A stretch of 64,000 bases of DNA from Paulownia fortunei (lineage: Eukaryota > Streptophyta > Magnoliopsida > Lamiales > Paulowniaceae), in NCBI GenBank assembly GCA_019321725.1, contig CM033118.1, positions 13,046,071-13,110,070 on the forward strand, written 5' to 3'. Numbering within the stretch: the stretch's first letter is position 1; each line of letters opens with the position of its first letter. Of this stretch, positions 22,016-33,307 are shown piece after piece. The notes below the pieces were generated by a model. It did not search any database. It was not told the DNA's origin and saw only the letters and a list, made by a program, of their open reading frames with translations. The position numbers and the translations under genes are program-made.

Positions 22016-22800
22016 TCAGGCTCTCCTTCTGCGGCCAACCCAAACCACTTAGGAGAATCTGTTCTCCAATGAGGAAACTGCCGTCAAACTTTTAACAACC
22101 GTCCACACATATTAGATTTGACCAATTGTTCATCATACTTTATATAAATTAAATAAAAAATTCAAGTACATCAATCAAAGAAAATATTTTTGTTACTAAA
22201 ATCAAAGGATCAATATAACCTAAGAGTTATATAAGCCATTTTTTTGTGATTTTGGTATTAAAATTTTTTATAAATTTTATCGTGTGTACTAGAAACATAA
22301 AAAGTGCTCATTGTGTCCCAACATAAATTACTCCATTTGTTACAATACAAAATTAATTTTTTTAATATTTTAGCTAATTGATTCTTTCATAACTTTTAAC
22401 GTTGCTAAATTTTCAGATTTTGGTCAATAGTTTTTTTTTTTTAAAAAAATAATAGATCATTTACTATCACAGTAAGAAAATTAGTCAATTGTGTTGTGTG
22501 CGCATTAATATATCTCATTGCATCATATTGCACTTGTAAAATCCCCAAAACTCTACAAATATGAATACACTTGTGTTATTGGTTTCACTTTAGGGGAATT
22601 TGCTATCTCATTATTTATTGTAATTTATTGATTAGTGATGAATGTATTAAATTAATTATTAATTGAAATAATAATATAATGATAATTACTTTTTTGAAGA
22701 AAAAAAAGAAAAAAAAATAAATGGAAAGAAAGATACTTGACAATAACAATGGTGGAATGAATACTTTGAATTTATGCAAAATTGAACTTTGAAGCAGTGT
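22016..22800. other. AT-rich intergenic stretch, nothing recognised
   Basis: No open frame of interest, no repeat and no RNA-like structure that I can support. Confidence 0.4.
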
Positions 22801-23220
22801 TTTAATAATTGAATTGATAATTAAATCAATTTTATTGTTGGTTAATGATTTAATTGATTGGATCGATTCAATTATTAATAGGATCGATCTAATAAAAATT
22901 AATTATATTTTTTATTATATTATATAAATTATAATATAATAAATTAATTATTATGTAATATATTTTAAAAGTAAAAAAATAATAAATAATTAAAAAAATA
23001 TTTAAAAAAGTCAAAAATATAAATAATCACATCCATATAAAAAAATATCAAACTTAAAAGTTTAAGCTTCCTCAAAATAAAAATAAAAATAATTTAATTG
23101 ATTGAATCGTAAAAATAATTTTTAAAAATTAATCTAACCGAACCAACTACTGACTCGCAATTGAATCGATCAAATTGATCGGTCCAATCCAATTCCAAAA
23201 ATATTATTTTGAAGTTAGAA
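22800..23220. mobile_element. MITE-like inverted-repeat element
   Basis: The left edge has GATTGGATCGATTCAATTAT, and the right edge has ATTGAATCGATCAAATTGAT followed by CGGTCCAATCC, inverted around an AT-rich core. It is similar in style to the elements at 15400-15775 and 54160-54650. The inverted halves are visible by eye, but ends and target duplication are not resolved. Confidence 0.45.
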
Positions 23221-24129
23221 CCCAAGTTAAATTTAAGTCAACAAGTGAAGCATTCTTTTATAGTTTTCATATCTATCTATTAATTATTTACAAGTAAAAA
23301 TAAAATTTAACAGTAAATAGAAATTGTTTATTATGTTATTGAACTTTACGCCTCATATATTGGATATCAATTAACTCATTAGTGCTCTATGCACTTCTCA
23401 TAAGTCAAAACTTAATCATGTATGCTCTCAAATTTGCCATATTTCTTAAGAACTTTAGGCCTATTTTATTGGTTATGAATTTAGGTCAATAGTTAAAAAA
23501 TCAATCAGTAATCTTCTTTAAAAAAAAAAACAAAAAACAAAAACTTGCCCATATTTCACGATTCAGTTTCCCACACACACATTTAAAATTAAAATTGGTC
23601 CTTTTGATGTGATAAAATACATTGTAATTAACTATGGGCCACACAAGTAATTTTACTCTTTTAAATACAATTTTTTTTAGGTTGCATTTAGAATAAATGG
23701 ATTTAAACTTGAAGTTTTCAAATAATTTCAATATTAGATAAATTTAAAATCTATCACAATGATTGAAAAAATAAATTAAAATAGATCCCAAATGATTTGA
23801 AATTAATTATAAATTGAAATTACACATACAAGCTTAATAAATTCATATCAATCCAAACACAACTTGTTGAATTTTGTGTGTATTACTTTTAAGAAATCAT
23901 CATATTAGGTACTTGATATTATTAAAAAAAAAATTATAGTTGGCATAATCATCATTTTCAAAATCTTTTATGATATATTTTCTTTTTAAAAATATTTCAA
24001 AATAAGCCTCCTCAAACTTATAAATGTGGAAATTATTAGTCCATTTTTAAGGGGTTATTTATTTATTTATTTATTTATTTCCTCTTTTAAGGTTGTTAAC
24101 TTTTCAAGAATCAAAGAAGTTGCACCCAC

Positions 24130-24420
24130 AAATGTGAAGTGGTTTTTTGGTTAGAGCGTACGGACAAGGGGTATGGAGAATCATCCCATCAAGTAGCTCA
24201 AGTCATGTGGTCGGTTGGTGGTGGGGCTCACCACAGAATGGACAACTCGCATGCGCCACTATTTCTCCACGTGGCGCTCTGATGCTGATTGATCATCACC
24301 TTATGGCTACGTGTGGCTGCTTCATTGGGTGTTTGTGGGATTTGGGTTGTTCGGCACTTGCACTTGTGGGGCTCTTTCTAAATTTCGTAGTGTGGCAGTA
24401 AACAAGGTGGAGTGTCCGCT
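24130..24420 (+). promoter_or_regulatory. GC-richer island with a G-box, possible orphan promoter
   Basis: This 290-bp patch stands out in base composition from the AT-rich DNA on both sides. It contains CCACGTGGC (24268-24276), a perfect G-box core, plus a second ACGTG word in CTACGTGTGG near 24308. An 84-residue frame from a non-ATG start (24147-24401) shows no recognisable protein features and is probably fortuitous. No gene is visible downstream before the gypsy element at 27201. It could be a remnant promoter or gene fragment. Confidence 0.35.
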
Positions 24421-24446
24421 GTTCTTATTTCTCTTTAAATCCATAA

Positions 24447-24961
24447 TACCAAATTTAATATAACTTTTACAATTGATGTTTGGATATAATTTAGCCTAAA
24501 TTATTTTTAATTTATTATACCAAATTTTATATTAAATAAAATTTTTTATTTTTTTAATTTTTTAATTATCACTAATTTATTTTATTTATAAAGTTATTTA
24601 GTTACTTATATTTTATTACTACTATTTTTACTAAATAAAAAATTATATACAATTAATATTATATTTATTAATTATATTATAAAATAAACATTACAATTAA
24701 TATCACAATAAAGAAAAATATTACATAGTACACCACATACAACAGAAAAACAATTACAAATGTTACGTATTTGTAGTTTATTGCAAATGTTAATTATTAC
24801 AATAATTATTGCAAATATTATTGCAAAATAATAACTAAATTAAAATTAAATTAATGAAAACTAATTATAATTTAATTAAATATACAATATAGAATATAGA
24901 ATACAAATAAAATAGAACTGAAACCAAAATGAGGATATATGTATTATATTAAATTTGGTAC
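24447..24961. mobile_element. MITE-like element with 17-bp inverted ends
   Basis: TACCAAATTTAATATAA at the left (about 24447) is mirrored by TTATATTAAATTTGGTA at the right (about 24944-24960). The roughly 515-bp interior is almost pure AT with a second internal ATACCAAATTTTATATTAAA. Non-coding. No clear target duplication was identified. Confidence 0.5.
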
Positions 24962-24999
24962 AACATCGATCATTTACACTAAATTTAGAATTCCATTGG

Positions 25000-27195
25000 A
25001 TAGGAAAAACACCATGATGTGTTTGTGTAACTTTTTAGTTCTCGTTTGTTTTCATTTTTAAAAAGTATTTTTTTTATTTTTATTATTTAAAATTTTAAAA
25101 ATATATTTATTTTATTTATTTTTATAAGAAATATTTTATTTTTTTTACAGTTCATTTTCAAATCTTATAACCTTTCACATTTATTCATGCACGTACCAAA
25201 ATTTATTTTCAAATAGATTAATATTTTATGTTTTTTTTAATGCGCAAAATACATTAACACGAATAGATTTTCATTTTCAAATATATAAAAATAAAATCTT
25301 GTGAAAATATTTGCAACTCTGAAATTATTAAATTTTGAAAATGAGTTTGAAAATAAAACCAAAAAACCACTTAGAATTTGAGTTTTCTGACCTCTTAAAA
25401 ATATTTCAATGGAGTGTTGTTATTTTGGTGTATTTTACATATTTCTATAATTGATTTGTTAGATGATTTCTATCCTGAATAATTAGAACTTATTTTGATA
25501 ATTGGATTCAAATTATTACTATTCCAACTATTTTAATTTTTCTTTTTGCAGAATGCCATAAAATAGAATTCATTTGCTAAAATATTTTTTTTGGGACCCC
25601 AAAACACCTATTAATGCAAGCATTGACTATTAACAACTGTTTCTGAGTGTAATGCTTTAAAAATAATTAAATTCTCAATTTTTAACTATTAACTAAAATT
25701 ATGTATCACATCAAAAAGTATACTGTACTATTCGGATGAGGAGAAGGTCTAACATTCTCCGCAAAAAATTTCTTCATTCCGAAAAGTGTGCAAAAAATTT
25801 CTTCATTCCGAAAAGTGTCTTCCTTTTGGGTTTACTCAGTATTAGAAAAGGAAAATTTTTGTGTCTTTTTTTGAACTATTGTTATCACAAGTAGCCATTG
25901 AGAATTATGTGCTACATCCTTACTTTAATAATAATAAAAAAGTTTTGAACAACCTTACGTTAAATTCTGCAATGCAAAATACTTGGAGTACAAATATAAG
26001 TAGTAGTGGTTTCAATTCCCGCGAGATCTAATAAACTTACAGAGAAATACCGGTTTCTGTGCGTTGCTGCTCCTGAAAACAGAACGAGCCGCGTGTCCGA
26101 CCTATATGCGAGTACGTTGTGGACACTATACGATCAGATTTACCTGGATTGTGTTCTTGCGGAATGAACATTCTCTCCAAAACTTAGTTGGGGTTTAAAA
26201 TTTGAATATTTAAATATAAAAATAAAAAAAAGTTTTGGACAAAAAAGAAAACTCATTCTACAAAATAGAACCCCGTTTTAGTGTATTTTAGAGAAAAAGA
26301 CAAAAATATTAAATTTATTTTAGAAGTATAAACAAATCATCGAATCGATCAAATTATTCTTCAAGTTTGATTTTTTTATCGCGCTTGAACCTATATTTAA
26401 TATTGGTTTAATTGTTGAAGGAGTTGGTTTTGAACAAATCTTAATTAAGTGGAATTCAAATAATTTTAGTGTTTTTATATATTTCAATTATCAAGTCAAG
26501 TTCTAATCCAACTTCAAATGTTAGTGATAGAAAAAATCTCTTTAAATTTAATTTATTATATTTATTAAATCGTGTGAAGTCCATGTGTCATTGGCATTTA
26601 TTTTCTATACAAAATTTGCAAAATTGGAAGATTCCAAAATGGTAAGTGGCATGCCCCATATTGAAACACAAGTTTTAATGTTTATCTAAATTTTTGTATT
26701 TGTTTCTTGTAGGATTATAAGCGGAGAACTTACCTTAAGAGGACGAATTCTAAGAAATAAACTTGCTGATTTTATGGGATTAAGGAATCAGATGTTTCCA
26801 AATATGTCCCGCTCTTTATAGCCGAATTTTGAGGAGCCTTCCTAGCGAATTTTGTGGAAATTTTCCCGCTCTTAGGGATTTTATTAAGAAAAGTTCAATT
26901 AAGAAGACTTCCATTAAGAAAACTTCCATGCTCGTGTTTTTAAAGATTCCATGTTGTAATTAAAAACATAGAAAAAAGTTGTAATATGAAAGGTGTTTGA
27001 TCTAGACTACGAATCTTTCTATGAAGTTTGATTAAGAATCTATCAAATAAAGTTTGTGCATTTAAGCACAAACTTTTATGTTGAGTTTGAGAATATATTG
27101 AGCACAAATGAGTAGTAGTTTTTCGTTTGAGGCATCACAAATATGTGATCAAGGTTTTTAAAGTTCAAGTCAGCTTGGAGGTTTAAAATACATTC
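25000..27195. other. Intergenic stretch before the gypsy element
   Basis: No supported gene. It holds the 29-bp perfect duplication at 25761-25818. A GC-richer patch near 26010-26170 is unassigned. Near 26640-26990 a GTAAGT...TTGTAGG splice-like pair and repeated AAGAAAACTTCCATTAAG-type words look like an LTR fragment. Confidence 0.4.
25761..25818 (+). repeat. Perfect tandem duplication of 29 bp
   Basis: The unit GCAAAAAATTTCTTCATTCC followed by GAAAAGTGT occurs twice back to back (25761-25789 and 25790-25818) without a mismatch, so it is recent compared with the other repeats here. Confidence 0.85.
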
Positions 27196-27200
27196 CAAAC

Positions 27201-27699
27201 TAATAGGAAAAATCTCAATTTTACTTTTTTACCCTTTGAAAATAGCCAAAATGACTAAACAGGACAGGACCTGCATCTTTTTACATGGTCCCGACCCGAC
27301 CTAAGGGTCAGGTCCAACCTAGTTCACAGAAGGTTGATCTGTATACTAGGTCTATCAAATCACAACACTTGTCTCAATAAGAAGGTGTCATGCTTATACC
27401 TCAACGTATATAAATTGTCCCAATTCGTCTTATTATAAGGTAACTGATATTGTTGGCTTAGCTCTTTAACTTGATATCATTAGAATGACAGTTCCTGCTC
27501 CTTGGGAGGCGATCTAAAGACCTTGACCTGACTTAAATATCGGAGGGTCTTAATTAGGGACAATCTCGACTAGTCTAATGTGTGTTCATCTTGCAGATCT
27601 TCCCAAACTCAAATCATTACCTCTATTTTGGATCACCTCGACCCAAATCAAAGAGATCCAACCCTACCTGATCTCAAGGTAATACTGATTCCCAAATAA
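27201..27699 (+). repeat. 5' LTR of the gypsy element
   Basis: It begins TAATAGGAAAAATC (the 3' copy begins TGATAGGAGAAATC) and ends CCCAAATAA where the 3' LTR has CCCAAATCA. Thus the TG start and CA end are each mutated by one base here. Shared internal words include CTTTTTACATGG/CTTTTTACATAG, GGTCTATCA and CAAACTCAAATCATTACCTC. Confidence 0.8.
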
Positions 27700-28379
27700 G
27701 TTGGAACCGTCTGTGGGAAAGACCCGATCAGTTAGTATGCTAGAAACACCTAACATAATGACAAAAAAACACTTAAGAAAACTATCAAAACTCCACTACA
27801 TATTTCATCACCTTCACCTTCACTTCAGATTCCCCCTAACTTGCCACATGAATACCTAACCAGATGATCTCAATGAGGAAACAAGACTTTAACCGTTTGG
27901 TCCAGAAAATTAGCAGACATGTTCTGAGTGAACTTGAAGGTAGAATAAGGGCCTCACACTTGCCTCCACTATCTCCAATTGCACCTCCCACAACCTTATG
28001 ATGCTCGGAGTTCATGGGTGATAAAGAAGCAACCCTGCGACTCTCGAAGCTCACGGCTGACAAAGAGGCGACCCTGCTACACCCAAAGGTCATGGGCGAT
28101 AAGAGATGACCCTACAAAGCCCGAAAGGTCAGGGCTGACAAAGAGACAAAGATAGATGGAATTCACATCAAATGACCTCATTGCGAACATGAACAAGTAG
28201 TGAGCATAAGTAAAAGAACTAGAGCAAGGTGATTAAGCAAGTTCCATCTAAAAGAACCAGAACTATGGGGCAATTTGTTCCTATTCATGAAGTGAATAAA
28301 ATAAGTGTTCAAATGGAGCAAATGAGAGAAAATAAGGCATGACAATGACATCTTCTCTGCAAAAAGGGGTTCTCCATTT

Positions 28380-28870
28380 GCTCTATAGATCTTGGTAGAA
28401 ATGGTGACCCCAGACTTCAAGCTTCCCGACCTCCCCAAGTATGATGGTAGCAAAGGCCTGCATGGGCATTTGATTACATTTGAGCATGTCATGCAGCTAT
28501 ATGGTTAGATAAATGCCATAAATTCGATTTTTTATTACCATGCTTACTGGTTTGGCTCAAGAGTGGTTTATGAACTTACCAATTATACGTTTACTTCTTT
28601 CGAATTGATGGTGATGAAGTTTCTTTACCATTTCACCAGCAAAAAAAGAGCAAAAAGACTAGTTGTATATTTGTTCACAATAAGACAATAGGATGAGACA
28701 CTGCGAAACTTCATAAATAGATTTAATAATGAGGTCTTAGATGTCCAAGACCTCATAATTGATATGATGATTAGTATACTTATTCATAGATTGACCCCTC
28801 TAGTATCGACACTAGTCAGATACTCATCCTCGAAAGTTGAGCAATTAATGAAAATGACAAAACAATATAT
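28380..28870 (+). pseudogene. gypsy gag remnant
   Basis: Plus-strand translation in shifting frames gives LPDLPKYDGSKGLHGHLITF, then a TSFELMVMKFLYHFTSKKRA-like piece, then DETLRNFINRFNNEVLDVQD. This order (YDG near the start, an EL..KF..HF centre, an E-L-R-F-I-x-RF end) fits the retrotransposon gag domain. At least two in-frame stops and a frame change make it non-coding. The family forms the capsid of virus-like particles. Confidence 0.7.
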
Positions 28871-29252
28871 CCATAGAGGTGAATGTTCTTAAGGACCAGC
28901 AGTAATATCATTGGTTTCATCTGTATTTGTATGATCTATGCATAATATCATGAAAAATGAATACAATTTTTTTACTGCTACTTAGTCAAATGATTAAACA
29001 ACTGAGAGCAATTTACTTATGATACTTAGTTGACCTTTATAAAAGTATAAAGATCTCAAAGCATAACACTTAAAGGTTGCATGATTTGAACTAAAAGGAC
29101 TCCATCAACTCTAGAACATTAAAAATCTAAGGAAAGTTTTATGCATAAAATTTTATTTGTACATCTTTCTTTTTCTGTCAAGATTATATATTAATTTGTT
29201 GACATTTTTTTCCAAAATAAACTCATTCAAATGTTAAACTATATGGGAAAGT

Positions 29253-29253
<1 letters not shown>

Positions 29254-29306
<53 letters not shown>
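29254..29306 (+). repeat. Compound (GT)n(GA)n microsatellite
   Basis: A GT run of about 12 units passes directly into a GA run of about 15 units within the gypsy element, just before the large tandem array. Confidence 0.9.
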
Positions 29307-29309
<3 letters not shown>

Positions 29310-29340
29310 ATCGAAGAGCCCAATTATAAGTTAGTCTACT

Positions 29341-31130
29341 GATGATTCATCTGCAAAAATATAAGGTCAACGACGCTCTCGAACTCTCAATATGAAAAAA
29401 ATGAGATTAATTTGGTCGATCTGAAAAATATGACAAGACTCATTTAAAAAGATGATGTTAACAAAAATCTCAAAGACTTATTTGAAAAATATGAGGTCAT
29501 AAATAACCCAAAGATTAGTCTGAGGCCATGAATGATCTAAAGATTCATATAAAAAGGATGAGGTTATAGATGACCAAAAAATTTATCTAAAAAAGATGAG
29601 GTCACGAATGACCCACAAACTCATCTGAAAAAGTTGAGATCATGAAAGACATTAAGGGTTTTCTGGAAAAGATGAAGTTAAAAATGACCCACAAATTCAT
29701 TTGAAAAAAATGAGGTCACAAATGACCCAAAAATTCTTCTAAAAAGATGATGTCATGAATGACCTACATGCTCCTCTGAAAAGGTTGAGATCATGAATGA
29801 CATTAAGACTTTTTTGGAAAAGATAAAGTAAAAAATGAGGTCAAGAATGACCTAAAAATTCATCAAAAAAATATGAGGTCACAAATAACCCAAAAATTCA
29901 TCTAAAAAAGATGAGGTCATGAATGACCCAAAGACTCTTCTGAAAAAGATGAATCCAAAGATGAGGTCATGAATGACTCAAAAATTTATCTAAAAGATGA
30001 TGTAAAAAATAACCCAAAAATTCACCTAAAAAAGATGAGATCATGAATGACCCAAAGACTTTTTTGAAAAAGATGAAGCCAAAGATGAGATAATGAATGA
30101 CCCAAAGATTCATCTAAAAGAGATGATGTCATGAATAATCCTAAGACTCTTTTGAAAAAGATGAAGTCAAAGATGATGTTATGGATGCCCCAAAAATTCA
30201 TGTGAAAAAAATGAGGTAAAAAATAACCAAAAAATTCATCTAAAAAGAAACGAGGTCATGAATGACCTAAAAGTTCATCTGAAAGAGATTAGGTCATGAA
30301 TGGCCCTAAAACTCTTCTAGAAAAGATGAAGTCAAAGATAAGTTATGAATAACCTAAAATTTATCTGAAAAAGATGATGTCATGAATGAGTAAAGACTCT
30401 TCTAAAAAAGATAAATACAAAGATGAGGTCATGAATGACCCAAAAAATCATCTAAAAAAGATGAGGTCCTCAATAACCCAAAGATATTTGGAAAGATTAG
30501 GCCAAAGATGATGTCATGAATGAATCAAAGATCTAATGAAAAAATAAGTCATAAATGACCTGAAGATTAATTTGAAAAGATAAAGTTATGAATTACCCAA
30601 AGACTCATCTGAAAAAAGATGAGATCAAAGATAATATCATGAATGATCTAAAGATTCATATGAAAAAGATGTGAAGAATGACTCTAAAATTCATCTTGAA
30701 AGATGAAGTCAACAATGATCTTGAACTGAAAAAATAAGAGGTTACTCATGTGGAAAATATAAGGTTAAAGATAAGGTCATGAATGACAACAAGACTCATC
30801 AAGAAAGGATAAGGCCATGAATGATCGGAAAATTCATCTGAGACAAATGAGGTCATAAATGAGCTAAACATGAGGTCATGAATGACCCAAAGACTCATTT
30901 GTAAAAGATTTCTAGAATGCCCCCAAAATTCATCTAAAAAAGATGAGGTTAACAATGGACTCGAACTCTCGATCTGAAAAGGACAAGAAGTAGATCTTAA
31001 AAAGATGAGTAAAAAACTCATCTAAAAAGATAAGGTCAACAACAATCTCAAACTCTTGATCTGAAAAAGATGAGATCACTATGGTTGATCTGAAAAAGAT
31101 GAGGTCAGCATGGTTAATTAAAATAAAAAA
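29341..31130 (+). repeat. Degenerate tandem array, ~39-bp unit, 1.8 kb
   Basis: The unit AAAGATGAGGTCATGAATGA followed by CCCAAAGACTCATCTGAAA recurs with many substitutions and small indels, spacing about 36-41 bp, on the order of 45 copies. A full 39-bp unit read in frame encodes 13 residues, KDEVMNDPKTHLK or a close variant. Today the array is broken by frameshifts, so no long frame survives. It lies inside the gypsy element exactly between gag and integrase. Open frames on the minus strand here are by-products of the repeat. Confidence 0.85.
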
Positions 31131-31171
31131 AGGATTGGGATGACTCATTCGAATAAGTCAATGTCTTCAAG

Positions 31172-31256
31172 AAGATAGCCTTTTAAGGCTAAGTATTGAA
31201 GTCATCCTTATTGACCACGTAAGTGAAGATGTCATTTTGAAAAAGGATGACCATGT
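31172..31256 (+). repeat. Direct repeat copy 1 (pair with 32348-32430)
   Basis: The sequence AGATAGCCTTTTAAGGCTAA followed by GTATTGAAGTCATC, a GACCAC word and GAAGATGTCATT matches 32348-32430 with a few changes. Both copies sit immediately after tandem-repeat sequence. Confidence 0.75.
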
Positions 31257-31259
31257 CAA

Positions 31260-32110
31260 GAAGTATTTTATGCTAAGGATACTTTTGGCCAAGATTAGCT
31301 CAAGATGCCATAGACTTTGGTAAGAGGTGCCAGATCCATTTGAACCTACTGCACCAACTCGCAACCCCGACGGAATCGATTCCCATCATCTATCCTTTCA
31401 ACCAATAGGGTATCGATATTATGGGGCCATTTCCACCAACGAGAGCACAAGAGAAATTCATTATAGTTGATGGGGAATATATCGCAAAGTGGATAGAGAC
31501 AGAAGCTTAATGAAGATAACAAAGCAGGAAGTATGAACTTAATTTGGAAGAATAAAATTAGTAGGTTCAGGATCCCACATATATTGATCTTAGACAACAT
31601 AATAAAGTGGTTGAATGGTGCACTAAAATAAGGATCCAACAAAACTACACAACAGTATATAATCCACTAGCTAATAGACAAACTGAGATCGCCAACAGGA
31701 TTCATCCGACAATACCTAAAACATGATTAGAGCACTCAAAGTCTTATTGGGTGGAAGACTACCTAGAGTTTTATGAGCATACTGAACTACTCCAATGACC
31801 TCGATAGGTAAGACCCCATTTCATTTGGTGTATGGATTATAAACAGTGATCCCAACAGAAATTGAATAGGTCACTCTCGGAGTCAAAATATGCCATTGAA
31901 GCCAAGGGGGAATCTAGGGTCGTCAATCTCGACATACTTTAAGAAATGAGGGACCAGGCATTCTTACAAATTCAAGCTGCCAAGATCAGGATGTGGAGTG
32001 ACTATAACAAAGGAATGAGGCTTAGGAATTTTCAAGTAGGGGGCAAACTTGATCCTAATTGGGAAGACCCATATAGGATTATCAAGATCTTGAAGCGAAG
32101 AACTTACAAA
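31260..32110 (+). pseudogene. gypsy integrase remnant
   Basis: In shifting frames the plus strand shows GYFWPRLAQDAIDFGKRCQI, then GIDIMGPFPPTRAQEKFIIV and DGEYIAKWIETEA, matching the zinc-binding and catalytic regions of gypsy integrases (D and the WG-x-D-x-x-GP type segment). Further on YNPLANRQTEIANRI matches the conserved H-P-Q-x-N-GQ-x-E-x-x-NR region, with the usual His lost. A late NFQVGGKLDPNWEDPYRIIK piece fits the C-terminal GPF/chromo-side region. Several stops lie between the pieces. The enzyme would insert the retrotransposon cDNA. Confidence 0.75.
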
Positions 32111-32199
32111 TAGAAAGATTTACAAGCTCAAGATGAGTGAAACGAGTGCAAACGTTTTAAGTCACAAAACCAAAACAAAATTTCTTAGAAATGATATAA

Positions 32200-32430
32200 A
32201 AATCATAGCTAGATCTGAACAAGATCTCATAGAAATGATTTGAATAAGATCTCATAGCTAGATCTATCTGAACAAGACCTCACAAAAATGATCTAAAAAA
32301 AGTCATAACTATATCTAAATAAGATCATTGGGATGACCATTTTGAAAAGATAATCTTTTGAGGCTAAGTATTGAGGTCATTCTTGATGACCACATAAACG
32401 AAGATGTCATTCTAAAAAAGAATGACCATA
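32200..32430 (+). repeat. Short tandem repeats plus direct repeat copy 2
   Basis: About 32200-32335 has repeated words of the form ATAGCTAGATCTGAACAAGA and CTCATAGAAATGATTT at roughly 40-50-bp spacing. It is followed at 32348-32430 by the second copy of the 31172-31256 segment. Confidence 0.6.
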
Positions 32431-32880
32431 AGCATTTTGATAGAGTGAAAGAATTTCAGTTGAATCCCTTCACATCCCCTCCAAGCTCGATAGAGAGGCA
32501 TAACAACTCATAAAGGCTAGTTCATATTCTACATATAGATCATGTGCGATCTCAAACTCTCTTGATAAATTCAACATTGATCTCCCTGATTTTGACCTCG
32601 ATCAAATGATAAATAGTCCTTGTCTAATTTCTCAAACAAGCGAATTGAAAAAGATCGAGCATCCGATCTTAAAAGGATCAACTCAAATTCAAAAAAATCA
32701 GTTAAGAAGATATAAAAAAGACCACATAATCTAAGAAGGATTGATGATTGGTCTAAGAGAACATTTATCTTAAAAAGACAAACCAGACAAACTAGTTGAA
32801 TGAGTGGATGACCTGAATTTGAGCATGCTTAAAGACATAATTTTTGAGACAATTAAATGACCTAGAAACTAGGGAAATGA

Positions 32881-33302
32881 TGATAGGAGAAATCCCAATT
32901 TACCATTTTAAGAAAAGACTCGTGTCTTTTTACATAGATCCCAACCCGGCCCGATTCACAGATCATTGATCATCTTGACATCCTTACATCAGGTCTATCA
33001 GATCATGACACTTGTCTCATATGGAGATGCCACGTCTATACCTTAACATTTATAAATTGTCCTCTTATAAGATAACTGGTATTTTTGACTTAGCCATTTA
33101 ACTTGATCTAATTGACATAAAGACCTCGACCTAACTTAAGTATCGTAGAGTCTTATTTGGGGATGACCTCTACTAGCATAATGTGTGTTTGTCTTGTAGG
33201 TCTTTCCAAACTCAAATCATTACCTCTATTCTGGATCACCTCGACTCAAACCAAAGAGATTCAACCCGACCTAATCATAAAGTAATACTAATTCCCAAAT
33301 CA
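32881..33302 (+). repeat. 3' LTR of the gypsy element
   Basis: It begins TGATAGGAGAAATC and ends CCCAAATCA, giving proper TG and CA ends, followed at once by the target duplication CAAAC. It is shorter than the 5' LTR by about 77 bp through internal indels. The purine-rich ACTAGGGAAATGA just before it may be the polypurine tract. Confidence 0.8.
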
Positions 33303-33307
33303 CAAAC

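Larger units (their letters stand above)
27201..33302 (+). mobile_element. Ty3/gypsy LTR retrotransposon, defective, 6.1 kb
   Basis: Two related LTRs (27201-27699 and 32881-33302) bound the element, with a perfect 5-bp target duplication CAAAC at 27196-27200 and 33303-33307. Just inside the 5' LTR, GGAACCGTCTGTGGGAA resembles the GGCGCCGTCTGTGGGAA word that follows the 5' LTR in many plant gypsy elements. Gag remnants lie at about 28400-28860 and integrase remnants at 31260-32110, both in plus orientation, so gag-pol order is kept. Protease, reverse transcriptase and RNase H cannot be found; the space is occupied by a tandem repeat array. LTRs have diverged noticeably and differ in length by indels, so insertion is old. 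Confidence 0.85.

Noticed and set aside
24147..24401. 84-residue frame in the GC-richer island
   Set aside because: Non-ATG start, Trp- and Gly-rich composition without motif, and regulatory-looking DNA; kept only as a possible regulatory island.
29341..31130. CRISPR-like array
   Set aside because: Repeats are directly adjacent, degenerate and lack unique spacers, and the host is a plant; it is a tandem repeat inside a retrotransposon.
30746..31148. Two minus-strand frames of 91 and 72 residues with repeated SSFSDQEFE-like words
   Set aside because: They are translations of the 39-bp tandem array in the gypsy element, read on the strand opposite to its gag and integrase.
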